Assembly: GCA_009928745.1 (NCBI GenBank)
Contig: SACC01000040.1
Coordinates: 1 to 9,164 of the forward strand
DNA from: Clostridia bacterium
GTDB lineage: Bacteria; Bacillota; Clostridia; Christensenellales; CAG-1252
Direction: 5' to 3'
Length of the DNA stretch: 9,164 nt
Under the pieces are notes generated by a model that ran no database searches, was not told where the DNA came from, and was given only the letters and a program-made list of their open reading frames with translations. Below are positions 1 through 6,903 of the stretch, in pieces. Every line of letters starts with the position of its first letter. Position 1 is the first letter of the stretch. The position numbers were made by a program, and so were the translations under genes.

Positions 1-438
1 TAGTTTAGCGGGGCTAGAGCCTGTCGCTATTATGATATTCTTCGCAGATACTTCGGTTAAAACTCCATTATTATTAACGCTGATATTATTGCTGTCGATA
101 AAGCTTGCCTCGCCCTCAAAAACCGAAATATTGTTTTTCTTCATAAGAAACGCAATGGCTTTACGCAGTTTTTCAATAATGCCGTCTTTACGTTCGTAAA
201 TTCGCTCTTGAGAAAAGGAAATATTGTCCGCGCTAACCCCGAAAATACCCGAGGAATGTATCTCCTCAATCAGCTCTGCAGATTTTAATAAGCATTTGGT
301 AGGGATGCAGCCGTGGTTAAGGCAAGTGCCGCCAAGATGCGCTTTTTCTATCAATGCAACCGTCATTCCTAATTCTGCGGCTTTAATTGCGCCGTTATAT
401 CCGGCAGGTCCGCCCCCGATTATTGCTAAATCAAACAT
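1..438 (-). CDS. lpdA: Dihydrolipoyl dehydrogenase (E3), N-terminal part, cut by window edge
   Basis: The first 146 residues of a FAD-dependent pyridine nucleotide-disulfide oxidoreductase are present; the rest lies beyond position 1. Residues 1-14 carry the FAD-binding beta-alpha-beta motif (IIGGGPAGY). Residues 36-48 carry GGTCLNHGCIPTK, the redox-active disulfide (Cys39, Cys44) of dihydrolipoyl dehydrogenases; His42 replaces the more usual Val. The second FAD-contact motif ATGS is at 138-141. In this family the enzyme reoxidises dihydrolipoyl groups on E2 or H proteins using NAD+. The ATG at 438 follows AAGGAG with a 6-nt gap and overlaps the end of lplA by 8 nt, so the two genes are probably translationally coupled. 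The lplA neighbour favours lipoamide dehydrogenase over mercuric or glutathione reductase relatives. Which multienzyme complex it serves cannot be seen here. Confidence 0.93.
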   Translation of the reverse strand, partial: MFDLAIIGGGPAGYNGAIKAAELGMTVALIEKAHLGGTCLNHGCIPTKCLLKSAELIEEIHSSGIFGVSADNISFSQERIYERKDGIIEKLRKAIAFLMKKNNISVFEGEASFIDSNNISVNNNGVLTEVSAKNIIIATGSSPAKL

Positions 439-1420
439 TTTGCGCTCCTTTTTGATTAATAAAGTCGAATATATCGTTGAGTATTACTAATTCGTCCTGT
501 GATAATCCTGTATAAAATAACGGCAACTTATCGCCTGGTCTATAATTAACAAGTAGCTTTTCCGCATGGGATATAAGCTCCGGATATAAGGTGTCAGAAG
601 AGATTTTTACGCTTTTAATAATGTTATTCTCAAGGTTTATTGCAAGCTCCGTAAGCCCGCGTTCGTTATTGATTACAGCGGTAGAAGCGAACTTAGCCCA
701 GTCGGACAACAGATATTCTTGAGAGCTGTATTTGCGGTATAATTCTTGCGCGCGGCTTTCGCCGGCAAGAGTGTTGTAGTCCAGCGCAGTTGCGCTATTG
801 CCGTAGATTTTCTCAAAACTCTTGATAAGCTCGGGGATAATATTCGTAGAATCAACGGACGAATTAAGTTGGCTTAGATTAACGATACGGCTGATTACCG
901 AAGTAACTCCTTTTTTCAATAGCTTATTGGGATTAACGGTTAGATACTTAGATAGCCTTTCTCCGTCAGTTTTAATCAAAATTGTGCCGTGATGCAAGCA
1001 GTTTTTATCGGTTTTATAAAAAGCGTTGCCCGAAAATTTCCTGCCGTCTGCGGTAAGGTCGTTGCGTCCTGACAATTCTGCCAGTATGCCATAAGGCAAA
1101 AGAGATTCTTGAATTACAGAAAGCTGTCTGTTGACGTTATAAACAGCTTTGTCCGCAATAAAGGAAAAATTAAGATTGCCTAGGTCGTGATATACCGCGC
1201 CGCCTCCCGTGCGCCGCCTTGCAAGCGTGCCGTCCTCGCCTAAGAGCCGATCCAGATTACATTCGGTATATGGATTCTGATTAGCTCCTATTACTACGGT
1301 GCGTTCGTTTTTCCACAAGAAAAGGGTGGTGCAATCCGCGTTTTCAAGCAGGTAACTTTCCACTGCCAAATTGAGATGGGGATTATAATTATCGCTTATC
1401 AAAAAGTTTAATTTCGTCAT
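431..1420 (-). CDS. lplA: Lipoate-protein ligase A
   Basis: This 329-residue protein has the length and motifs of LplA, which activates free lipoate with ATP and attaches it to the lysine of E2/GcvH lipoyl domains in the cytoplasm. Visible motifs are RRRTGGGAVYHDLGNLNFSF (residues 68-87, lipoyl-AMP binding), GRNDLTADGRKFSGNAF (118-134, with Lys128 in the place of the catalytic lysine) and HHGTIL (143-148). The C-terminal ~90 residues match the accessory domain of stand-alone ligases. I chose the ATG at 1420, which starts MTKLNFLISDN. An in-frame GTG at 1438 is possible but lies in the likely -10 box. Neither start has a Shine-Dalgarno site, and the promoter at 1430-1458 predicts an almost leaderless mRNA. 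The stop overlaps the lpd start, linking lipoate scavenging to E3. Confidence 0.95.
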   Translation of the reverse strand: MTKLNFLISDNYNPHLNLAVESYLLENADCTTLFLWKNERTVVIGANQNPYTECNLDRLLGEDGTLARRRTGGGAVYHDLGNLNFSFIADKAVYNVNRQLSVIQESLLPYGILAELSGRNDLTADGRKFSGNAFYKTDKNCLHHGTILIKTDGERLSKYLTVNPNKLLKKGVTSVISRIVNLSQLNSSVDSTNIIPELIKSFEKIYGNSATALDYNTLAGESRAQELYRKYSSQEYLLSDWAKFASTAVINNERGLTELAINLENNIIKSVKISSDTLYPELISHAEKLLVNYRPGDKLPLFYTGLSQDELVILNDIFDFINQKGAQNV

Positions 1421-1429
1421 AATAATCAA

Positions 1430-1458
1430 ATTATACACAAATTGTCGCTTATTAGCAA
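1430..1458 (-). promoter_or_regulatory. Predicted promoter for lplA-lpd
   Basis: On the minus strand TTGCTA (1458-1453), a 17-nt spacer and TATAAT (1435-1430) form a good sigma-A-type promoter. Transcription would start about 1422-1424, only a few bases before the lplA ATG at 1420, so the message may be leaderless. Confidence 0.55.
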
Positions 1459-1611
1459 ATTATTTGCGGGAGAAGTATAATAATCTGAGGCAATGATTGC
1501 ATTTTTATATGGAAAATCGTTATAAAATACAAATATTATTATGAGTGAGGTCGTTGCTTTTATAAACACAAAATATTTGTCAATGTAATGCGGTATTTTT
1601 GAGCTTATTTA

Positions 1612-1640
1612 TTGAAAAGATTATACACATGTGTTATAAT
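1612..1640 (+). promoter_or_regulatory. Predicted promoter of the lipoprotein/ATP-grasp operon
   Basis: TTGAAA (1612-1617), a 17-nt spacer and TATAAT (1635-1640) preceded by TGT, an extended -10 (TGn). The expected start of transcription is near 1647, giving a leader of about 24 nt with AAGGGAG at 1655-1661. No second promoter is obvious before the two downstream genes. Confidence 0.7.
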
Positions 1641-1670
1641 TATTTTAATTTCTTAAGGGAGAAGTAATTT

Positions 1671-3077
1671 ATGGTTAAAAAGATATTAACAAAAATAGTT
1701 TTGCCCGTGATACTTTGTGTTGCGGTTTTATTCGCCTTTGCCGGATGTGATAAGGATGTTCCCGAAAAAAGCGGCGGTAAGGCTATAATAATTCTGCCCG
1801 GTCTTATGGCTAGCGGATTGTACGATTCGGCTACTAATGAGCCAATCTGGGATCCCTTTTATAGTTCAGACCTTTGGTTCGCGAATTTAGTTACTCCCGC
1901 AGGTATTAATTTTAGTGCGGTTGTGCCTTTATTGACTGATGAATCGGTACTTGCAGCTCTTGCTAATATTACCGCCAATGATTACGAAGGCAATGAAAAC
2001 AGCATTTTGAATAAACTTGCCGTATATGAAGACGGTACGCCAAAAGTGCCTTCGGTAGTAGCCGCAGACATGAATTTTAACAATCCCGAAAGACTCCGTT
2101 ACGGCGCTATCAACTCATATACCGAGATGTATATGGCAATGGAGGAGAGATACGGCGAAGATTACGATGTAAGTGTGTTCAACTATGATTTCCGATTAGA
2201 TAACAGACTCGGAGCTGCTAAGCTAGAGCAATTTATCAACGGCAAAAATTATGAAGAAGTAATTTTGCTTGTCCATAGCAACGGCGGACACGTCGCCAGT
2301 ATTTATCTTGCTAACAGCCAAGCTAACCGCGATAAAGTGTCTCTGGTTGCGTGCTTTGATTCGCCACTTACCGGTTCGTTGACTGCTATTACAACTCTTG
2401 AGAATGTTGATAAGATGCTAGATGGAGTATCAACTATAATACCGCCCGCTTTTTCAGGTTTATTAACTACAATAGAGAATGCGTTTGAAAAGCAATTCAA
2501 GCCTTTGCTCAACATGTATACCGTATATCAACTGCTGCCTTCCTATTACATGTTGCAATCTCCTCAGTACACAATGAGTTTTGACGAGAATGGTGTCACT
2601 AGTAATAGGACTAGCTTCATAATGGTTGATGACGAATATGTATATTTTGATTCTCCTAATGAATTATACGAGTTCTATCTCTCGCGTGAATGGGCGTATA
2701 TGTCTAACGGCGAAGTTCGCCCTGCTATGTCAAGCTGGCTTGACTATGTCAACGCTTCATATGTTACGATGTCCGACGGCAGAAAGGTGCACTCAATGAG
2801 TCTTGTCAATACTCATTACATTGCTGGACTTGATTATCCTACATCCTGCACTGTAAAATTCGAGACGCAAGAAGACGATACTATAAAATACACAGGTACA
2901 GAAACTACAACACTCGGGGACAGCGTAGTATTATTCTTTGGTTCGACCGAGGGCGCTGCTATCAATAAAATACATATACTTAGAAACGCAGATCATTATG
3001 ATGTAGCCCAAAATTACAATAAATTTTCCAAAGATATGATTAACGAAATCATTGACGATTATATCGCTTCAAAATAA
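1671..3077 (+). CDS. Lipoprotein, LCAT-like alpha/beta-hydrolase (lipase/acyltransferase)
   Basis: A 468-residue protein with a lipoprotein signal peptide: basic MVKK, a hydrophobic stretch (residues 8-24) and lipobox FAGC with Cys26 as the lipidated residue, so it is probably anchored on the outer face of the membrane. The mature part starts like lecithin:cholesterol acyltransferase-type hydrolases (IIILPGLMASGLYD, 39-52, oxyanion-hole loop). The nucleophile elbow is VHSNGGH (201-207), with Ser203. GDSVV (416-420) sits where LCAT proteins have GDGTV, making Asp417 the likely acid, and NADHYDV (439-445) supplies His442. Residues 235-400 are a long, poorly recognisable insertion, probably a lid. 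It is first in an operon, 21 nt before two ATP-grasp genes. The substrate is unknown; a lipid or other ester is an inference from the family. AAGGGAG lies 9 nt before the ATG. Confidence 0.82.
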   Translation: MVKKILTKIVLPVILCVAVLFAFAGCDKDVPEKSGGKAIIILPGLMASGLYDSATNEPIWDPFYSSDLWFANLVTPAGINFSAVVPLLTDESVLAALANITANDYEGNENSILNKLAVYEDGTPKVPSVVAADMNFNNPERLRYGAINSYTEMYMAMEERYGEDYDVSVFNYDFRLDNRLGAAKLEQFINGKNYEEVILLVHSNGGHVASIYLANSQANRDKVSLVACFDSPLTGSLTAITTLENVDKMLDGVSTIIPPAFSGLLTTIENAFEKQFKPLLNMYTVYQLLPSYYMLQSPQYTMSFDENGVTSNRTSFIMVDDEYVYFDSPNELYEFYLSREWAYMSNGEVRPAMSSWLDYVNASYVTMSDGRKVHSMSLVNTHYIAGLDYPTSCTVKFETQEDDTIKYTGTETTTLGDSVVLFFGSTEGAAINKIHILRNADHYDVAQNYNKFSKDMINEIIDDYIASK

Positions 3078-3098
3078 AAGAGGTCATTAAGGAGTAAT

Positions 3099-3962
3099 AT
3101 GTACGGCTTGCTTATTGTTAACGCCTTTCTTGATACTGAGAAATACGTAACCATAAACAATATGCTGCAACAGGCATTCTCAAAATACGGCATTGAGTTA
3201 GTAAAAAAAACCAATGCCGATATTTTGGCAGATACCGCTGCAACATGGGATACAAAACCTGATTTTGCTATATTCTGGGATAAGGATATAAGATTGTGCC
3301 AGTATCTTGAAAGCAAGGGAATAAAGACGTTTAATAACTCAAAAGCAATAGAGATATGCGACGACAAGGGACTGACTGCGATTGCTCTTGATACCATAGT
3401 GAAGATGCCGCGAACAATACTTGCGCCGATGACCTTTTTTGACACCTACAGCAGTCTCGCTTTTCTCAAAGAAGTGGAGAAAACATTAGGTTATCCTATG
3501 GTCGTTAAGGAGCGTTACGGTTCTTTCGGAGCGCAGGTTTATCTTGCCAGAGATTATTCTGAACTTTTAGAAATACTTATCAAGACCAAAACCAAGCCGT
3601 TACTATTCCAGGAATATATTGTAACGAGCTACGGGCGTGATGTAAGGATACAGGTTGTCGGAGATAAGGTAATAGCGAGCGTTATGCGCGTCAACGAGAA
3701 GGATTTTATCGCTAACGTTACGCACGGCGGCGCGATGTATAATTATACCGCAACCCCTGCACAAAAAGAAATGGCGCTTACCGCTTGCCGCGCGGCGGGA
3801 CTGGATTTTGGTGGTGTGGATATATTGTTCGGCGATCTTGACGAGCCGATATTCTGCGAGCTTAACTCTAATGCGCACTTTAAGAATCTGCTGGATTGTA
3901 CAGGCGTTAATGCGGCGGAGCATATTGCGGAGTATATCAAAAACTGGTATGAAAGCAAATAA
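3099..3962 (+). CDS. RimK-type ATP-grasp ligase, first of a tandem pair
   Basis: A 287-residue cytoplasmic protein built like RimK-family carboxylate-amine ligases: a pre-ATP-grasp domain (about 1-90), then the ATP-grasp fold. The nucleotide-binding lysine is in MVVKERYGSFGAQVYL (134-149, Lys137) with a glycine-containing loop; QEYI (171-174) is the hinge; GRDVRIQVVGDKVIASVMR (179-197) is the characteristic core. Metal-binding residues are likely Asp241 (GGVDILF) and Glu254/Asn256 (ELN). Such enzymes join a carboxylate, via acyl phosphate, to an amine, often adding glutamate to peptides or cofactors; the substrate here cannot be read from sequence. AAGGAG sits 4 nt before the ATG. It follows the lipoprotein gene by 21 nt and overlaps the next gene by 14 nt. 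The core resembles that of the neighbour (DVRI-VVG, N-DF, GG), pointing to an old tandem duplication. Confidence 0.85.
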   Translation: MYGLLIVNAFLDTEKYVTINNMLQQAFSKYGIELVKKTNADILADTAATWDTKPDFAIFWDKDIRLCQYLESKGIKTFNNSKAIEICDDKGLTAIALDTIVKMPRTILAPMTFFDTYSSLAFLKEVEKTLGYPMVVKERYGSFGAQVYLARDYSELLEILIKTKTKPLLFQEYIVTSYGRDVRIQVVGDKVIASVMRVNEKDFIANVTHGGAMYNYTATPAQKEMALTACRAAGLDFGGVDILFGDLDEPIFCELNSNAHFKNLLDCTGVNAAEHIAEYIKNWYESK

Positions 3963-4803
3963 ACGCGTATGGCTGATATACGACCTTGAACGTTACGCCA
4001 AGGCGGGCGGTTATTATGAATTGTATTTTGAACACTTTGATAGGCTTGGCTTTGCTGTCGAGCTTATTTTTGTGGAAAAACTAAGTTACGAGAGCGGCTT
4101 TTGCTATGACGGTCAGCGCGTTGAGCTGCCCCTTATCGCAATAGTGCGCACTTATAATTTGGAAGTGACCAAGGAACTGGAAAAGGCAGGCGTACAAGTA
4201 TTCAACAACGCATACATTGCAGAATATTGCAACGACAAGCAAAAAACTTACGAACTTGTCAAAGCCGCAGGAATACCTATACCCGACACAATATGTCTGA
4301 ACAAGTCTGATTATATATACAAGCTAAAAAACTACTCTTTTCCCGCCGTACTGAAGTCACTTTTCGGTCATGGCGGAGAAGAGGTATATTGGATTAAAGA
4401 TATAGAGGAGCTCAAAAGCAAGCTGCAAAGCATTAAAGAACAAACATTTATATTGCAACAACCAGTATCCGAATCGGGAAAGGATGTCAGGATATATGTT
4501 GTGGGCAAAGATATAATTGCCGCAATGCTAAGATATAATCCTAACGATTTTAGAAGCAATTACTGCTTGGGAGGCAGCGCGACACGATATCATCTTAACA
4601 AAGAAGAACTTGGGCTTGTTAATAATATTATATCCTTATTTGATTTTGGTATGGTTGGCATAGACTTTATGTTCGATAAGGGAAAAACTGTGCTGAACGA
4701 GATAGAAGATGTCGTCGGCGCGCGGATGCTATATCGCTATACGGATATCGATATAGTAAAACTTTACGCAGATTATATCATCAAAAAATCAATTAATAAT
4801 TAG
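3949..4803 (+). CDS. RimK-type ATP-grasp ligase, second of a tandem pair
   Basis: A 284-residue protein starting MKANKRVWLIYD. The frame stays open upstream to 3808, but that part merely overlaps the previous gene, and ATG 3949 gives a protein that aligns with its neighbour from the N-terminus. There is only a weak, distant GGAG (3929-3932), so translation probably depends on coupling to the upstream gene. ATP-grasp motifs: VLKSLFGHGGEEVY (134-147, Lys136, glycine loop), ILQQPV hinge (168-173), GKDVRIYVVGKDIIAAMLR (177-195), GIDFMF (237-242, Asp239). The metal-binding end reads LNEIEDVVGARML: Glu251-Ile-Glu253, where the first enzyme has Glu-Leu-Asn. So it is diverged, but the ATP-binding lysine and core remain and it is probably active. 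Substrate unknown; sequential or heterodimeric action with the first enzyme is a guess. Confidence 0.83.
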   Translation: MKANKRVWLIYDLERYAKAGGYYELYFEHFDRLGFAVELIFVEKLSYESGFCYDGQRVELPLIAIVRTYNLEVTKELEKAGVQVFNNAYIAEYCNDKQKTYELVKAAGIPIPDTICLNKSDYIYKLKNYSFPAVLKSLFGHGGEEVYWIKDIEELKSKLQSIKEQTFILQQPVSESGKDVRIYVVGKDIIAAMLRYNPNDFRSNYCLGGSATRYHLNKEELGLVNNIISLFDFGMVGIDFMFDKGKTVLNEIEDVVGARMLYRYTDIDIVKLYADYIIKKSINN

Positions 4804-4936
4804 TCCTATTTTTAATAAAGAATTATGAAAAATCAATCTACATTTATTATAATAATTTTGAACAATTAAATATAAAAAACTATCTAATTCTCCTAATTTC
4901 ATCAAAATTAAATCAAAGCATAGCCAATCTATTTTA

Positions 4937-4952
4937 AAGCATTTAAATGCTT
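4937..4952. repeat. 16-bp perfect palindrome in convergent spacer
   Basis: AAGCATTTAAATGCTT is a perfect palindrome in the roughly 180-bp, very AT-rich gap (4804-4984) between the convergent ATP-grasp and isomerase genes. As RNA it would form a 6-bp stem with a TTAA loop followed by a broken U-rich stretch on either strand, so it may act as a weak bidirectional terminator. I see no other terminator and no credible gene in this gap. Confidence 0.35.
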
Positions 4953-4984
4953 AGTTATAAAAAATTAAAATAGCTAATAAAATA

Positions 4985-5773
4985 CTAATTATTTTTTTTA
5001 ATAATCCTTATGCCTTTTAGCAGGTTAATTGCTTTTTTGGCGGCGGAGTTGAAGAATACCGCCCAACCCTCGACCGAACAGGTATCGCAGCTGATATCGG
5101 CTAAGGCTTGCATATAAGTGTCATAATCCGTCTCGCATAAGCGTTTTGGGAACATTCGGGTCATCGGATTGGAGATATGAGCGTGCGCAAGTATTCCCTT
5201 CAAAGCATTAATGTTATCCACATTATCTTTCGAGTGTCTTATATGGAAAAGGTCTGCGTGCGCTTTGATATTATCTTCGCTAGTGTCAGCGGCAAGTCTT
5301 GCGCTTTGCGCTACCGTATTAATCAGGTTACATTCGAACGGACTTAGCGGCTCGATAACGATTATAATATCGTATTGATTTGCAATTTTTGCAGCTTCTT
5401 TAAGAAAATTGACAATGCGTAAATAGCCTTCATTTTTGTCAACGCCATCGGGAGTACTTCTCGCGCCGCCGCTGCCGAATACTACTTTTTGTACGCCTAG
5501 CTGATATGCCCGCGCAAAGCCCTTTTGAAGATAATCACGGACGGAAGCAAAGTCAAACCCGTCTGCGGCTATCTTATATATGGAGGGTAGCATCGAATTA
5601 GCGGTAAGCACCGGCAAGGCGGCTGCTTTGACACCGGCAAGCAATACGGCGAATTCTTCCTCCGTTAGCGCGGCGAACTTCTTAAAATTTGCCTCTACAT
5701 AATCATAGCCTATACTTTTTAGATAGTTAAGATTTTCTTTGCTCAAATCAGCCGTGCACATTCCGAACTTCAT
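4985..5773 (-). CDS. Sugar phosphate isomerase/epimerase-like TIM-barrel protein
   Basis: A 262-residue protein of the xylose isomerase-like AP-endonuclease-2 superfamily (sugar isomerases, tagatose/psicose 3-epimerases, IolE/IolI relatives). Features fitting the divalent-metal site of this fold are Glu141 (IVIEPLSPFECN), Asp174/His177 (HADLFHIRHSKDN), His199 (LAHAHISNP) and Glu235 (CSVEGWAVF). The N-terminus MKFGMCTADL starts directly with strand 1 and there is no signal peptide, so it is cytoplasmic. The exact sugar is not predictable. GGAGT lies 6 nt before the ATG. A promoter lies at 5828-5856, and a 35-codon small ORF ends 15 nt upstream, so it may be read from two messages. No sugar transporter or kinase gene is adjacent. 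Confidence 0.85.
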   Translation of the reverse strand: MKFGMCTADLSKENLNYLKSIGYDYVEANFKKFAALTEEEFAVLLAGVKAAALPVLTANSMLPSIYKIAADGFDFASVRDYLQKGFARAYQLGVQKVVFGSGGARSTPDGVDKNEGYLRIVNFLKEAAKIANQYDIIIVIEPLSPFECNLINTVAQSARLAADTSEDNIKAHADLFHIRHSKDNVDNINALKGILAHAHISNPMTRMFPKRLCETDYDTYMQALADISCDTCSVEGWAVFFNSAAKKAINLLKGIRIIKKNN

Positions 5774-5788
5774 AATGTTACTCCGTTA

Positions 5789-5896
5789 TTAACCAATGAA
5801 TAATATATTGAAATAATTGATAAAATTATTATCGCATAAAAGAGTAGTTTCGTCAATGGTGAATGTAATTGAATTCTTCTGCAACAGAAATTTCAT
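5789..5896 (-). CDS. Small ORF, 35 residues, with hairpin-sequestered SD
   Basis: ATG at 5896 is preceded by a full AGGAGG (5909-5904 on the minus strand) at the ideal 7-nt spacing. The frame reads MKFLLQKNSITFTIDETTLL, continues for another 15 residues and ends ILFIG with a TAA at 5791-5789. That is 15 nt before the isomerase start, on the same strand. I recognise no family; there is no signal peptide or clear membrane segment. The AGGAGG is the right-hand side of a hairpin (5902-5923). It could be a regulatory leader peptide for the isomerase, an unrelated small protein, or the head of a decayed gene that kept its ribosome binding site. The isomerase promoter at 5828-5856 lies inside it. 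A chance ORF is possible, but the SD/ATG geometry argues against it. Confidence 0.42.
   Translation of the reverse strand: MKFLLQKNSITFTIDETTLLCDNNFINYFNILFIG
5828..5856 (-). promoter_or_regulatory. Predicted promoter for the isomerase gene
   Basis: On the minus strand TTGACG (5856-5851), a 17-nt spacer ending in TGC, then GATAAT (5833-5828): a good -35 and an extended -10 at the standard distance. Transcription would begin near 5821 and give the isomerase a leader of about 48 nt. It overlaps the small ORF. Confidence 0.55.
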
Positions 5897-5901
5897 TTAT
5901 T

Positions 5902-5923
5902 AACCTCCTATACAATAGGAGTT
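5902..5923 (-). promoter_or_regulatory. Hairpin sequestering the small-ORF ribosome binding site
   Basis: CTCCTAT and ATAGGAG form a perfect 7-bp stem with a 3-nt loop (TGT in the minus-strand RNA), extended by AA/TT around one bulged G. Five of the six bases of AGGAGG are paired, leaving the small-ORF start site masked until the stem opens. An operator role at DNA level, for example for the divergent TIR gene, cannot be excluded because the repeat lies between the two. Confidence 0.45.
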
Positions 5924-5924
5924 A

Positions 5925-6008
5925 TTGACAAATAAGCATATGTATGATAAAAATAGTATAAATTAAATTTTATTTATTTGCTAAAAACATTTAGATATAT
6001 GAGATAAT
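5925..6008 (+). promoter_or_regulatory. Candidate promoter region for the TIR-like gene
   Basis: Two imperfect candidates are visible in this AT-rich stretch: a consensus TTGACA at 5925-5930 without a good -10 at 16-18 nt, and TTGCTA (5978-5983) with GATAAT (6003-6008) at a long 19-nt spacing. I cannot choose between them. The region from here to 6117 holds no other recognisable feature. Confidence 0.25.
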
Positions 6009-6117
6009 TTAAAAAGTAAGTAAAAAATTGCTAAGAGAACTTTGATACAAGAATAGAGATAACATGACATATATTTGCACTTTGCAGAAGAGTTATAATA
6101 ACAAGGGAGAAATAAGA

Positions 6118-6903
6118 ATGACAGATTATGAAGCGCTAAAAAGAATTATTGATGAAATAGACATTCTAATTAATAAACATGTTACGAATGAATCTCCAGA
6201 TTTCATTACATGGAAAACTAGATTTAGACGTTTTCTTGAAAAAAAATATGGAAAAGAGAGCGATGAACTTAGCCAATTTTATAGCATAAGATTCTCTCCA
6301 TATGATTATTACAGTACTGAAGAGCAATATATAATATTGTGCAAAACTGGGTTGGAAGAAGCAAAAGCGACTTTCAAAGTATACCTTGAAGAACTAAATG
6401 AAGATGTCACAACTAAAGGCGAGGCATTAAAACAAATTACTTTTGAAGAACAAAACAAAAAATCTGACTATTCCAAAATTTTTATTATACACGGTCACGA
6501 CGAGGCGTTAAAACAATTAGTTGCAAGAATAATCGAAAGACAAAGAATAGAAGCTATTATCTTGTCAGAAAAGGTAAATCAAGGCAAAACAATCATTGAA
6601 AAAATTGAAGCAAATAGTAATGTTGGCGGAGCAATTTCTCTTTTTACTGCTGATGATGTTGGAAAGGCAAGTGAAGAAACAGAAGAAAAGGCGCGCGCAA
6701 GACAAAATGTTGTTTTGGAAACAGGATATTTTATGGGTAAACTCGGCAGAGAACACGTCGTAATAATAGCTGCACAAGGGATAGAATTGCCATCAGATTT
6801 GCAAGGTATAATTTATATTGATAAATCTAATTGGCAATTAAATTTATTAAAAGAATTGAAAAGTATTGGTTATGCGATTGATTATAGCAAGTTAGATTCT
6901 TAA
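6118..6903 (+). CDS. TIR-like nucleotide-binding protein (CAP12/PycTIR type), solitary
   Basis: A 261-residue protein whose C-terminal half (about 120-258) is the TIR-like domain of Pfam CAP12_PCTIR (COG4271 type). It has strand 1 KIFIIHGHDEALKQ (120-133), GKTIIEKIE (156-164), ISLFTADDVG (173-182), then RARQNVVLETGYFMGKLGRE (193-212), where Glu201 is the likely NADase glutamate, and HVVIIAAQGIELPSDLQG (213-230). Residues 1-115 are a charged, mostly helical domain I do not recognise, perhaps the sensor. In Pycsar and CBASS, relatives deplete NAD+ after cyclic-nucleotide activation, but no cyclase is nearby, so partner and trigger are unknown. ATG 6118 is chosen because AAGGGAG sits 8 nt upstream; ATG 6064 in the same frame lacks one. 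Codons are far richer in A/T than the neighbours, consistent with recent transfer, and the gene lies beside a tRNA. Confidence 0.85.
   Translation: MTDYEALKRIIDEIDILINKHVTNESPDFITWKTRFRRFLEKKYGKESDELSQFYSIRFSPYDYYSTEEQYIILCKTGLEEAKATFKVYLEELNEDVTTKGEALKQITFEEQNKKSDYSKIFIIHGHDEALKQLVARIIERQRIEAIILSEKVNQGKTIIEKIEANSNVGGAISLFTADDVGKASEETEEKARARQNVVLETGYFMGKLGREHVVIIAAQGIELPSDLQGIIYIDKSNWQLNLLKELKSIGYAIDYSKLDS

Noticed and set aside
1468..1666. Direct repeat GGGAGAAGTA at 1468-1477 and 1657-1666, as if a lost gene start
   Set aside because: Only the second copy precedes a gene; after the first there is just a 10-codon frame at poor spacing. Purine-rich words of this type recur easily.
2303..3445. 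Minus-strand frames within the lipoprotein and first ATP-grasp genes
   Set aside because: They are shadows opposite well-supported coding regions and have no start signals or family features.
6064..6117. In-frame upstream start adding 18 residues to the TIR protein
   Set aside because: ATG 6064 lacks a ribosome binding site, whereas ATG 6118 has AAGGGAG at 8 nt, and the added residues are not part of the fold.
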